Assembly: GCF_008831285.2 (NCBI RefSeq)
Contig: NC_045139.1
Coordinates: 6,108,204-6,172,203 of the forward strand
Length of the DNA: 64,000 nucleotides
From: Nymphaea colorata
Taxonomy: Eukaryota > Streptophyta > Magnoliopsida > Nymphaeales > Nymphaeaceae
Direction: 5' to 3'
In this document: positions 39,555 through 60,911 of the stretch, piece by piece
How the letters are laid out: every line of letters starts with the position of its first letter
How positions within the stretch are numbered: position 1 is the first letter of the stretch
Notes under the pieces: model-generated
Told to the model about the DNA's origin: nothing
Seen by the model: the letters and a program-made list of their open reading frames with translations, nothing else
The model's database searches: none
Program-made: the position numbers and the translations under genes

Positions 39555-42500
39555 GGCGGATTTTCTCTTCAGACCACCTTTAGAATCGTCGGTGTTCCTC
39601 CAATAGACGGCTGTTTGACAACAGGGAAGGGCATCTATTTCCCGAGAATTCCCCCCTCCTTGCCCTTCTTCTCCTTCAGAGCTCAAGCTCACCCTTCTTC
39701 TTCTTCCTCAAAGCTCACCCTTTTTCGTCTTCTTCAGTGAAGCAAGAAGGGTGGGTGAAGAAGCATCCCGCTTGAGAAAGGTCGTCCCCTTCTCCGCCAG
39801 ACTCTCTTGTAACGAAAACCAACCCTCTCTCTCTCCTACTCTCTCTCTCTCTCTAACCTTCACTTATACCACTCCCCCTCTCTCCCTCTACCACCGTCTT
39901 GTCTTATTATCCGGAAATTGCATCCATTTACCGGACATGACCTCCGATATTGGATTTTTTTTTCCTTTTTTTGAGAAATCGTGGAAAATTAATTAAAAGT
40001 GGGATAACTGCAATGACTTTTCTGCCCTTCATATTTAAAATTTAGTCAAAGCGTCGAGCATTTGTTCTGAGGAGATTGAAGTCGGACCCACTTCACTTTT
40101 CTCAAAGAAGCTTTTGTTGCTGCAGAACTTTCCACTAAAGCTTAAACAGTGTGATCCTAAATTGTGATTATGGTCCCATCGTAAGATGATCAATTGAATT
40201 GTTCTAGAGATAATTCACACTATAATCGAACCGAACAAACGCCTTGATAAAGTTCATGTTCTAACTTACTTTTAAGCTGTTGGAACTTATCAGTTCCAAG
40301 CCTTATTAAATGCTGGAACTTGTTAAAATTAAGTTGGTTCGTGTTTATGTATCTATTCTCATTATTACAGTGGTGTTTAATGATAATTGTGTTGAGTTGG
40401 TTGCTGATTTACTAAAGCAATGTTAAAGATTGGCTTTAACAAACTTAGGAAGTGGTTGTAACTAGGTACCCTTTTTTTATGGGACATAATTAAATATATT
40501 GCGTAGTATAGTTTTGTTTTATTTGCTAATATACTTTGTGCATTTTTTTTCTTCGTAGACAAGTCATGCCTTAAATTAGACGTGTAGATTCTTTAGTCTT
40601 TATTGATCTTACCTTATTCTTCGGCCCAGAAGGTCGACATTTCAAAAGTTGTGATTGCACAATTCAGTCGTATATTATGAATAATTATCACACCTTTATG
40701 TTATTGTAAAGAAAATGTACAAAAAAAAGAGAGAAAAGAACATTGCAAATGACCGGAGTTTTAGTTGAGATAATTCAAAATTTTTCCTTTTTTTCAACTT
40801 GAAGATTGTGCGCTTTACTTCTATTTTAACTATTTAGATTATTCAGCGGTAAAAACCAGTTGAATATTTTGATATTTTTTAAATACTGTTACTTAAATGC
40901 TTCATTTTTTATCTTCAACTAGCATTTCATTGAGTTTTATGCTTAAACTCAAGTAGCCTTTGTAATAGTATGTGATGATCATGTGACACCATTAAAAACA
41001 AAGCAATCGTCATTGTGCAGAAATGCATATTTGCTTTGCGTGATCGTTGAAGTATTGTTTTAACTTGTAAATGTTTCTTATAATATTTATTTGTCTACGT
41101 TTGCATATTTCGTGGGTTGCTTGGTGGGTTCTTCATTGATATTATATAAGCTATTGGCCCATAAGCATTACTAATCATGTGTCTCATCATTTTTTCAGCA
41201 CCGACTACTCTACTCTGTTTACCGCACGGATTTAATTGTATAAATTTGATGATCTACAATTAAGTTAACCAACAAAGCACTTAAATTATAAGATTGCACC
41301 AATCGAAGGCATGTTGCATGCAACAACTGCAATGACTGTGGTTTTACCATAATATCTTCTCGCGAGTTATAATTTCACACATGAAATATTGTTGGATTAA
41401 TCATGTGTTGATCATAAAAGTGATCATACTACAGTTTAATAACCCTTTTATACTTTTATTGTGTTTGAAACATCATTACATTGGTGATTTGATGAGAGGT
41501 CGAAGCCATCTTCTCATTTAACCATTCCTGGGGTTCAAAGCTACATCAGGACTTGGGTAAAAAGCGAGATACACTGTCAACAGTACTTGTTGCTTAAGAT
41601 ATAAAATGTGCAAAAAAAAAAAAAATTCTAAATCTTTCATAAGATCTAGACAGGCTATGCACTCAACTCCGACAATTTCTATAACTATATTAACCAGAAC
41701 AGGTAATATAGCAGTGATACGTGCGGCAAAAATAAACTAACTTTTTACCTGTCAACAATTCAAGTGACTTCTTTTGGAAACCGTGAAAATACTCAACACT
41801 TCAATGAAACAAACATCGTTTTCTAAATGAGAACATTCTCTGACGACGATAACAAAGTTCTCCATCTTCTAACTAACTATGATGGGAAACATTCCAAAGA
41901 CTTGGTTGAAGAAGCTGAATAAGAGCTGATGATACATCTCACAATACACAGTGTTACTGATAACGACCATAGCTCAAACGTGTTGATAAAAAGTCTATTT
42001 CAAATAGAAAATACACGTCCACACATGCCCACGAGGGAAAAAAGAGGTTGTATCCATCAAGTAGATATATGTTTCAGTCAAGGCACTTAGCTCTACATGC
42101 GCTCTGTTGGGATGAAATCATTTAATCACTCATTGATAATGTACATTTCACTAATGAAACTGAGTTATATTATTTTAATAAAAAAAAACTAAGTTGGGCA
42201 GCATATCCATTAAATTTGAATGAAAGGCCAGTCGTGTACATTAACTTTGTTGGTTTAAATGCTCAATAATTATATGCAATAACATAGGAAAAAGTCAACT
42301 ATAGATACATATAAAAAATATATATATTATCCTTTCAAGAAATTAAATGGTAGAGAAAGCAGTTTAAGATAGACAACCTGTCTCCAAAGTGAGCCCTCCA
42401 TTTAAACAGAGGGAAAGAAGTTAAGGGACACCCTCCCCATTTCACAAACATGAACTCTTAACATGACATGGTAAAAACTCAATTTAGAAAGACAAAAATA

Positions 42501-43347
42501 ACTTTCATCAACCAAAGGGAAGAGTGGTTGTTTATTAGAGTTTTTCTTTCTCATTTTGTCTAAGAAACTAAAACTGCATGTCAGTAGCTGTGTACTTGAA
42601 ATTTTATATCATAGTTGAGCATCGATCTATCAACAAAACGTCGAATGGCATTATGTTAGTCTATTGTTTGCCTAAAATTGAAGCCCACTTTGTTAATTTT
42701 TCTAATACATATCATTTAAAAAAAGTTACTTACAGTAAACAAATAATTAGTTAATAAGAATGGAACACTCAAGAACAAAGCCAATTTGTGATAATCTAAC
42801 AGCAAATTTGTCTTGAAAACAAATTAGCTATGCACCAAGAATTGACATTGCTTTATCAAAAGTCGAAGAGAAAACCTTGCTCTTGCTCGCTAGTTCGCAT
42901 TAAGATGCAAACAAAGCCTTACAACGTCTTTAATATCAACAGTCAACCTGCATAAAAAACGATGCTTTTCGAATCAGAGGTGCTCGTTTGACTGCTATGA
43001 CTCCATTACGTTCGGCTCCCTTCAAAAGGTGGTGTAAAAAAAAACAAGGGGATGACAGCGCTTTTCAAGCAATGCAACTGCCTACCTTTAACTAGAGGGC
43101 ATTTTCGTAAATATACTGGAGAATATTGTCAGGCTATACTTTTACCGTTACAGGAGAGCGATCCTATTAATCAATATGGGCATTTTGGTCATTTTTGGTC
43201 CAAAACATAGTGATAGACATTTGGAAGTCATTTTTAAACAATGGGACGTGTTTTTGAAATAATAGAAAGTAAAACTTCCAAATTTGAAAATGGTTCAATT
43301 AAAAAGCGAAAAAATAAATTTCTTAAAAGCCCGAAGCGAAAGGCCGT
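39555..43347. other. Divergent intergenic region between the NERD-like gene and PHAF1
   Basis: No gene is supported. The first 300 bases are the CT-rich (GA-rich on the sense strand) leader and promoter of the NERD-like gene, with a CT run at about 39825-39854. The rest is AT-rich with poly(A)/poly(T) tracts. The last part leads to the PHAF1 promoter. Confidence 0.55.
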
Positions 43348-43355
43348 TATAAAAG
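43348..43355 (+). promoter_or_regulatory. Candidate TATA box of PHAF1
   Basis: TATAAAAG matches the plant TATA consensus and lies 95 bases upstream of the PHAF1 ATG. This predicts a short leader that would contain the GA tract at 43405-43441. Confidence 0.55.
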
Positions 43356-43404
43356 GTGAAATGCTTCCTGTGCTCTCTCCCTTCCACGACGGGGACACGC
43401 AACC

Positions 43405-43441
43405 AGAGAGAGAGAGAGAGGGAGAGAGAGAGAAAGAAAGA
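43405..43441. repeat. GA-rich microsatellite in the PHAF1 leader
   Basis: An AG run followed by AGAAAGAAAG ends directly before the ATG at 43443. It is probably transcribed as part of the 5' UTR. Confidence 0.9.
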
Positions 43442-43442
43442 A

Positions 43443-53288
<9,846 letters not shown>

Positions 53289-56200
53289 CTATTGCCTGTT
53301 TGGTATGTCAACTATTCTAGAAGAGCCATCTTTGTGTCCACACACATTTGTGTCTCAAAGTTTCTAGTTATCTTGTTGCTTTTCTTATGAAAACTGTTCA
53401 TTTACTGATGTTCATCATGCTGATCTTTAATTAAATTATTGATTTCATTACCCCAAGTGGTTGGTAGATGCACTAAAAAATGGGAGGCTTGAAGATTAAA
53501 TTTGTCATACTCCTTTTACTTATTTTGATGTCAAAATATGGAAAAGGATATCAGCAGTGTCTTGTAACAAAGCTGAAGAGTTTTGACGTTTTTCATTTAC
53601 AAGAACACTTGACTGAATGGATCAGTTTTTGGTGCATTTATGAGTTCTTTTTCATTTTCATTAGTACCTTTGCATGTGTATATATGCATAAAGGTCTCAT
53701 TTAAGCAGCTAACACTAACTAGCTAATTTGTTACTTTTGGTACTTTCCAATTGGTTAGCTTATTTAACTACCTTTATTATTAATTATCTAACTCTCTCCT
53801 CTCCTCCTGTCCCCTTCTCTCTATACACCAGGGGAGAAAGCTGGGGGTTTTCCTAGGGGACGCCATTATATATTTTCCCAAATTTTCACTGGGGCAAATG
53901 GAAATTTTTATAAACTTTACATGGTAAATTTTGTTTTAGTGGGGGAGGATAGCTCCTGCCATCTGCTCTATACACGTGAACTATGTCTCAACGCATCACT
54001 TGCAAGCATGCTATCAGGCACGTCACTGACCAGCGTTATCAGCATGCTTTGTGTGGCATACAGACTCGTATATGTCTGGGTAGGACCAACTTTTCCTTTT
54101 CAGGAACTTGACCTTCCTGTGACCATCTTCTGATTTTGACAGTTCCTGCTTGTTCTATTTTCGCTATTGTGATGTCCGCAGGAGTGGAGGGAGAACGGGA
54201 TGGGGATTGGGGGGAGGGGTGTGTGTGTGGCAAGGGGCATGGCCATGGTCCCCACACCTGCCCGGCTGCCCCACCTATGATTTTGAAAAATAAAAAATTT
54301 CTTTTTAAAATGTTCAAAAATTATAATTTGGCCCATGTAAAATTTTTGAAAAATACAGTTGGCCCCTGACAAAATATTTCAGAAAAATTATTTAGTTATA
54401 TCGTTTGCTGTTACCTATCCCCATATGAAAAAGGACCTGGTTCTGCCCCTGGATGTCCACTTCCTTTCTAGAAAGATGCACATCTTATTTTCAAATGTTG
54501 AAACTGTAATTTTTTGCTTTCATGCATTTTGCTTTAGTCATCTCAAGTCTTCTTTTTGGTTGCCTAGATTGTTGTTTTCTGATGTGAGAAAAAGACCTAT
54601 ACGATGCAAAATCTTTTCTTGAATGATCTGGACGAAACTAAGGTTAGGTTTTATTCAGGGTTGTGCACGATTCAATGTTTGTTTCCTTACCAATGCTTCT
54701 AATGTCAACGCGCTTAAGATTCATTTGGATACGAAGCTTTTAGGTGTGCATCTTTTACACTCTGTTTTCTGTCTAGATAATGTGGCGGGCATTGACTTGA
54801 ATACTCTCCGTGGTTATTGTACTAAAAGTTCTGATTTGGTTGCAGGAACATAATGTACAGAAGAATTTATCGTTGCCCAGCTATAACTTGAAGGCGGAAG
54901 ATGAACGGGATGTGAGAACCTGCATACTGTTGCCTCGTGTTGGTGAAAGACTAAAGTGATTTGACTTGTAGAGAACATATTCAAGTCATGTTCCCTAAGC
55001 AATGGAACCAAGCTTCCTTCACCTACTGGTGAGCTGGAGACAACGCATGTACAGATGGGTACTCTGTAAAGATTTTTCATAATGCCTTAAGTCAAAATCC
55101 ATGTAGTCAAGTTGCATTTTACTGTAAATTCTGATTGACAACAATGTAAAGCGATCAAATATAGGAAATATCTGTTGTCATATACTTCTCTTTGCCAGAT
55201 CTAACTGATATGACTACAAGGGCACTGTTGCACTACCTAGTACGGTTGGATCGCATATTAGCGATGCTTCTACTTAAGGTAACAGGAACCTGATGGAGTA
55301 CATTGAAGTCTAAGTAGGAAACTTAATTGGGTTTTAAAGTGAAGCCAATTATGTTTTCACATTTAAAAAATCCCGACCTTGTTTTGTAGGGCTTCTTTCT
55401 TAGTGCCGGTTGTATGGTATGTAGCCTTTCTTTATTTGTTTTTTAAATGCTTTGCTTATGCTTTTTTTCTCGTCTTCCATCAGGTGGTTATCGAAATGTC
55501 AAATATCATAGGTCCAGCTGACCAAGTGCATCTCCTTCTTTAGAAAATGCCAGAAAGATGCGTTTAGAAGACACTAACTTCTGGAACCACACTCTTGGTA
55601 TTTGCACGCATCCTCTAGTGTCTGAACTAACATGCAGGCTGTTGGAACCGAACATCTTGTCAAACTGGAGATGATTAAACTGTGAATGGCTGCACATCAT
55701 AATCTTTTATAAACTTGACTACTAGAATCTCGATAATTTTTTAATGGAAATTTTATTTCTTACCACCTATTAAAGCTTGATGAAGGCATTGTATTTTGTA
55801 TTTTATGGTCTTCTGTCGTTTAAACGACGAAAGCCTTTTATTGTGCTGTGGCTATTGTCATGTTATGTAGGGTTGTCATTATATGTGACACAATACATAT
55901 GCAAGAATTTATTTAATAGTGTATTAGTCACTTCAATAAAATTTATTTCCGAAAAGGAAAGCTTGACAGCACTGGCGAGAGTGTCGTAGACTGGCTTCCC
56001 AGCGGTTGCAAACACTGAGCGAGAACGGTCAGGGGCGCACACACAAACAATGCGGTTCTCTATTATCTCTTAACTACATTCGAAGAATTAATAGTCGTAC
56101 TCTTTCTATCTCCTAAGACCTTCTCTCTCTCTGTATGTGTGTGTGTGTGTGTGTGTGTTTTGTGTGTGTAGAGCTTGCTGATTTCCTAATGGGACATGGG

Positions 56201-57207
56201 AGAACTCCATCCACATTCTCTACCTCTCAAGCCCAGCCACCCACTCTTACAAGGTGATAAATGGACAATAAGAGTAGACTCGGATTGAATTTAGTATAAA
56301 GAAGTCTGGAGCAAGTTTAATGTTAAGTGCTACTACTAAGTGTGTAAGTTACAACAAATTAATCCCACCATTTAGTAGAAAATGAATCTCAAACTAGAGC
56401 AGAAAATTTATCCAAATATGATCCACATTCTATTAGATCTGAATATGATCTGAAAACACCGCATTAGCAAAATCCGTGATGCAGAGTTGAATCTGAATTG
56501 GGAATATAATGTAGTTCTATAAAACAATAAATTAGAAGTGGATTAGAATGCTCTGTTTACATGCAGAAGTTGCGCTCATTTTAGATTTGAATCGATATCC
56601 ATTTTAAATCCAGCGTAAATCATTGACCTGGATATGTCCAAATCCAAATGAAACATGAACTAAGATGTACACCCACCAAATATACATTTATATCTTTAAC
56701 AGTTTGAATCCGAGTACAGAAGTAGGTACTTGTATACTTTTCCATCTGCTGGTAGTTATATTATGTAGACAGGCCCAAATGAAGTTACTGTATTTGGGAG
56801 AAATGGGCTGCTGGGACTATGGTTTTAGGCAAAAGCTTTTCTCTCCAATAAGGAGAAAACCTTTTACTTTCAAAAGTTTTGCGTTGACAATTTTTTTTTT
56901 TTTTTCTGCCTATGCAAGACGACTGGCAACTTTACTTTGTCCCGTGAATCAGTTTGCGTTGGACCAAGCTGGAATTTGCAAAGCCTGTAGGCCCATTATC
57001 TTGTTCAGGAACTTTACCCACTGACGACAAATTCTAAACTGTGACTAGTCTTGAAGACTGTGGACTCTCTAAGAACTTATTCTGCCGCGGATCAGTTCTT
57101 GTCGAGCATGAAGGCCTTGTTAGGTACCCACCCTTTCTGAATTTAACTGTTACTGCATTTGCTGTCTTGTTCGCTGGCGTTGCCATTTGTTTGCTTCTTA
57201 ATACTGG

Positions 57208-57253
<46 letters not shown>

Positions 57254-58150
57254 TCATTTACATTCATCGTAATAGAAATCAAGCCCTGTACAAGGTATCC
57301 GGCTTGAATGTATTTGTAGGGTTCACATGATATACTTTCAAATTCAGTCTCAACTGCGAAGTTTTATTTGTTTGGTAGTGGAGAAACTACCCTGGAAGGG
57401 AGAAACTAGGTGAAATAGTCTAACTTACGGTAACTAGGGACTGGCTTCCCAACTTACAGGAGTCCGCTCACATCCCAACATACAGGAATTCGCTCACATC
57501 CCTAACAGTTTATCTTCCCCTTTACCAACCATATGACAGCTTTCTAAAGGACCCAGCTGTTAATTCATGGATCTCGCATCAATGCGTGGAGCAGGTTGCC
57601 TTCACAGTAGTGTAATTTAGTTAAATGAGCTTTTATTTGGAAGAACCTTTGTTTGAGCAAACATTAATTTATCCCTGTAAACTGGTTTCATATTGATTAA
57701 ATAATCAGTGGGTTTACTTTCTTTGCTCTTGAAGTAGTCAGATTTCTTAAGGGTCGGCCATTTCGTAGTGCCAGCATATGAATATTGAAATTTAAGGCTT
57801 TTCTCATGTTTGATCTCAATTTAAACTTAAACTTGGTTGTCCTATTTGGGTGGGATTAATGGATGAAGGTGTTTGTACATGCAGTTGCACGCACCTGTGG
57901 TGTATGTGCGTCTGTGTGAGAGACAGAGAAAGTGAGTTTTTTCGTGCATTGAGCGTTCTTTCGATACAGTTTGGACTGCCAATTTGTTCCCTTGCAGTTA
58001 AGAGGTTAGTAGGTTTGTTTGTATCAGTACGAGTTCAATCTCATTAGCTGTCAAAATATTTTTCTCCTTAAGACAGCAGTGACCAACTTACATTGCTTCT
58101 CATAACCTCTGAATCTGATCTGTCAGAGTGACCATGTAATATACACTACT
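53289..58150. other. Intergenic region between PHAF1 and the pectinesterase
   Basis: It begins with the PHAF1 3' flank. No gene model can be supported. There are GT-repeat sequences near 56135-56158, a CT microsatellite at 57212-57252 and T-rich runs. A segment near 53820-54430 rich in GGGG/CCCC and GGCCC-CAAA words resembles decayed transposon sequence. Confidence 0.5.
57212..57252. repeat. (CT)n microsatellite
   Basis: About 20 uninterrupted CT units in intergenic DNA. Confidence 0.97.
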
Positions 58151-58384
58151 TTTTCTTGATGTTTAGGTAGGCCAGAGTAAAATATCTGGTGCCCTTGACC
58201 ACAACTAAATCTCCCTTGCTACAGGACCTTTTCTTGATTTTTAGGTAAGCCAGAGTAAAATATCTGGCGCCCTTAACCACAACTAATTCTCCCTTTCAAC
58301 AGGACCTTTTCTTGATTCTTAGGTAATCCAGAGTAAAATATCTGGTGCCTTTGACCACAACTGAATCTCCCTTGCCACAGAATC
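58151..58384. repeat. 78-bp tandem repeat, three units
   Basis: Units starting TTTTCTTGAT at 58151, 58229 and 58307 each contain CCAGAGTAAAATATCTGG and a CCACAACTRAWTCTCCCTT block. Spacing is exactly 78 bp. The array ends about 180 bases beyond the stop codon of the pectinesterase, on its 3' side. Confidence 0.93.
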
Positions 58385-58567
58385 TCCGCATATTCGGACT
58401 TCGACGACCGCAGGTTATACATCCCATATTACACTTATCTAGAGTCATAAAAGCTGGATGAACATAAAGGGCAGGAGAAACTGTGCAGTATTATATTAAT
58501 GTGTTTGTTCACAAAATCAATCGGCAATGCGGGACTGATTCTAACAGGCGCACAGTCTAATCTCTAT

Positions 58568-60911
58568 TCAGTAATGGAGCCATTCAGAGCCATCAATGAA
58601 GTTTAGCGAAAGAAAAGGTTCGGCCTCCTGGGGGGTGAGCTCCTTGGACCACGAAACCCTTCCTGAAAAGTTTGCTCCAGGCCCATAACATTTGTATTGC
58701 CCATAAAAAACGGTCCTGTAAATTCACAACATACACTGCCTCTATTAGTCCACCAGTCCAATGTAAAAGAAATATTGTTGTAGCTTCATCTCACCTACAC
58801 ACACTTGTAATTTGTAAACCTCCATACTCTTTGGACACTTGCAAAGTTGCTCTCCGCTTATAGTTTGCATGAGCTATTAATTATTAGAACCTGACACAGA
58901 TTTTGTTTTCTAAGGAAAAACGGGTATAATCATTTTGATTCTCAAAAACTTCTGTCTGTTGATTTCTAAACCCTATAAGATCCTGTCAGTCTCCTGTATT
59001 TTGACAATCCAAATGTCAATTTCCAGATAGCAAGGCAGATCAAGAAATCCCTTCAAATACTCAACTACGAACACACACACATATATATAAAGTCCCAGAT
59101 GTGCCTGATCTTGTTTAGTTGTGCGTTGAGAGAGAGAGAGAGGTTTGTCCTTACATTTGTCTTCTTGGATCACCCCAATTGTACCATCCCCTAGACATGA
59201 TAATGTTGTCCATGAAGGTGTAGGCAAAGACCACCCTTGAGAAGGTGCCCCAAGCCCTCCCTAGGTACAGTGCTCCAGAACCAGTGACCTTGCACCTCAA
59301 GAAGGAGAACCCAGTCTCCTCCAGAATGCTTCCCCTCCTCTGCGCTGTCAGTGCTCCATATGCGTCAGATATGGCATGGAGGTGGCACCCTTCATACAAG
59401 GACAGGCCATTGCCGAAAACGAAGTCCACAGAGCCTTCAATGTAGCAGTCCCTGAAGTAGTGCCTACCCACGTGATCATACAGTGTGTCTTGTCCACCGT
59501 AGAATTTGCACCCCACAAATGCAGCCGTGTCGCCGGAGATCCGGAGCGCCACGCCCTGCTTGCCTGATGCACCTGATGGCGGAAGCGGCGCCGTGTTCTG
59601 TTGGAAAAAAGCAGAATATTTGACGTGAATGCTTCATGATGATTAATCAAGTGCAGAAGTTTCCTTGTCAATATGAGAGTTATTGAGACATTTCCTAAAA
59701 TTTTCAGACGTTGATATTGTATTGGGGAGGCATTAATACAGGTAGGATTATTGTATATTTCTCTTTCAATTTTTTTATTGTAGAGAACAGCTGTCTGGAT
59801 GAACTGGCCCAGATTCATTGGTAGGTTGTGTCGGTTACTCGAAAGATTTCCTCGCATCAAGTCCACTCTCAAGCCTAGAATCTGTTCAACTGGTTCATGC
59901 CGAATGCAGAGTACAGAATATTGGTACCTGCCTGGAGCCCACTTGAACAGATGCAGCAAACGGAACCAAGTACTACTTGGCAGCGCGCTCTTTTTGTTAG
60001 GTGTTTCTCGAGTCTTACAAACCATTAAGCGTACTAGACATCTGAAAATTTTGTTTGGTTTTGTTCTATATCAATAACTTGATCTAACCTTTGGAATGAT
60101 CTTCACAAATTCGGTAAAAAGAAAAGCAAGGATAAAAAGCAGTGGTGTTGTCTGCAACTTGAAGCATATGAAAGGGCCCCATGATCTGCAACACCTAGCA
60201 CTAGCAGATCAAATACTGTTGCTTTGCACCTGATGTGCTCCATCAATTAAGTCATGCGAGATATGGCAATAGGAAGAAACTAGTCCGCAGTGCGAACACC
60301 AAAACCCGTCATACCTTGAATGTGATGTTCTTGGCACAAAAGTATGGAGAGTTAACCGCAACAGTTGCAGACCCAAATGTTCCTAATGGCTTTCCATCTT
60401 TTCCAATGTGGTCTGCGCTGTCCCCCCACTCAATGATGGTCTTATCTGCTCCTGCACCAACTAGTGTAATGTAGGCCTTGGTGGGCGGAACCTCAACCTT
60501 CTCCCTGCAAATTTTTTGCTTCATTAGAACTATTGAGCAGCATAAACATCAGTTACAAAGATGGTCAACATGCAAAGGGAAAAGGGGCGACTCCGCTTAC
60601 TTGTACACCCCTTCATGTATGTTAATGATCACCCTCTGAAGACTAACAGAGGGAAGAGAATCAATGGCCTTCTGCACTGAAACAAAGCAACCCTTTGTGT
60701 TGGTCTTGTCAACTGTGAGTGTCTTGGTGGGAGTCACCTTATTCTTGGTTGCCTTGAAAACAGAATGTTTTAACGAACCCATCTTCTTTATCCATTGCAA
60801 GTAAGCATCTTGTATCATCACCTTCTTACTAGACTCGCTCCAGTTCTCTTCTAATGATGACTGCATGCTCTTGAAAAGCAACAGAAGAGGTAAAAGCCAT
60901 CTGTAGTTCAT
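58568..60911 (-). CDS. PME: Pectinesterase (pectin methylesterase, no PMEI pro-region)
   Basis: Four exons in transcript order: 60911-60601, 60504-60315, 59597-59155, 58715-58568; 363 aa, in phase, GT-AG. An N-terminal Leu-rich signal peptide (about residues 1-19) directs secretion to the cell wall. The right-handed beta-helix carries the family blocks GVYKE (101-105), KQGVAL with Gln181, GGQDTLYDH with Gln203/Asp204, DFVFGNG with Asp225 and YLGRAWG with Arg281/Trp283. Spacing of these residues agrees with the catalytic set of carrot PME (Q113, Q135, D136, D157, R225, W227). All are present, so it should be active in removing methyl esters from homogalacturonan. About 80 residues precede the catalytic domain without an invertase/PME-inhibitor domain, so it is a type II PME, closest in layout to the PME53 group. 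The last exon encodes the FYGQYKC and [12 protein letters not shown] ends. Confidence 0.95.

Noticed and set aside
54136..54430. GC-rich block with TTTGGCCC/GGCCCC words
   Set aside because: It resembles decayed transposon DNA, but I found no defining termini or coding motif.
54623..54960. ORF ending in an acceptor-like TTGCAG and followed by a short open frame
   Set aside because: It matches no family and no partner exons lie in phase nearby; it could be non-coding transcript or chance.
58151..58384. Evenly spaced repeats considered as a CRISPR-like array
   Set aside because: Units are contiguous 78-bp tandem copies without unique spacers, in a plant nuclear context.
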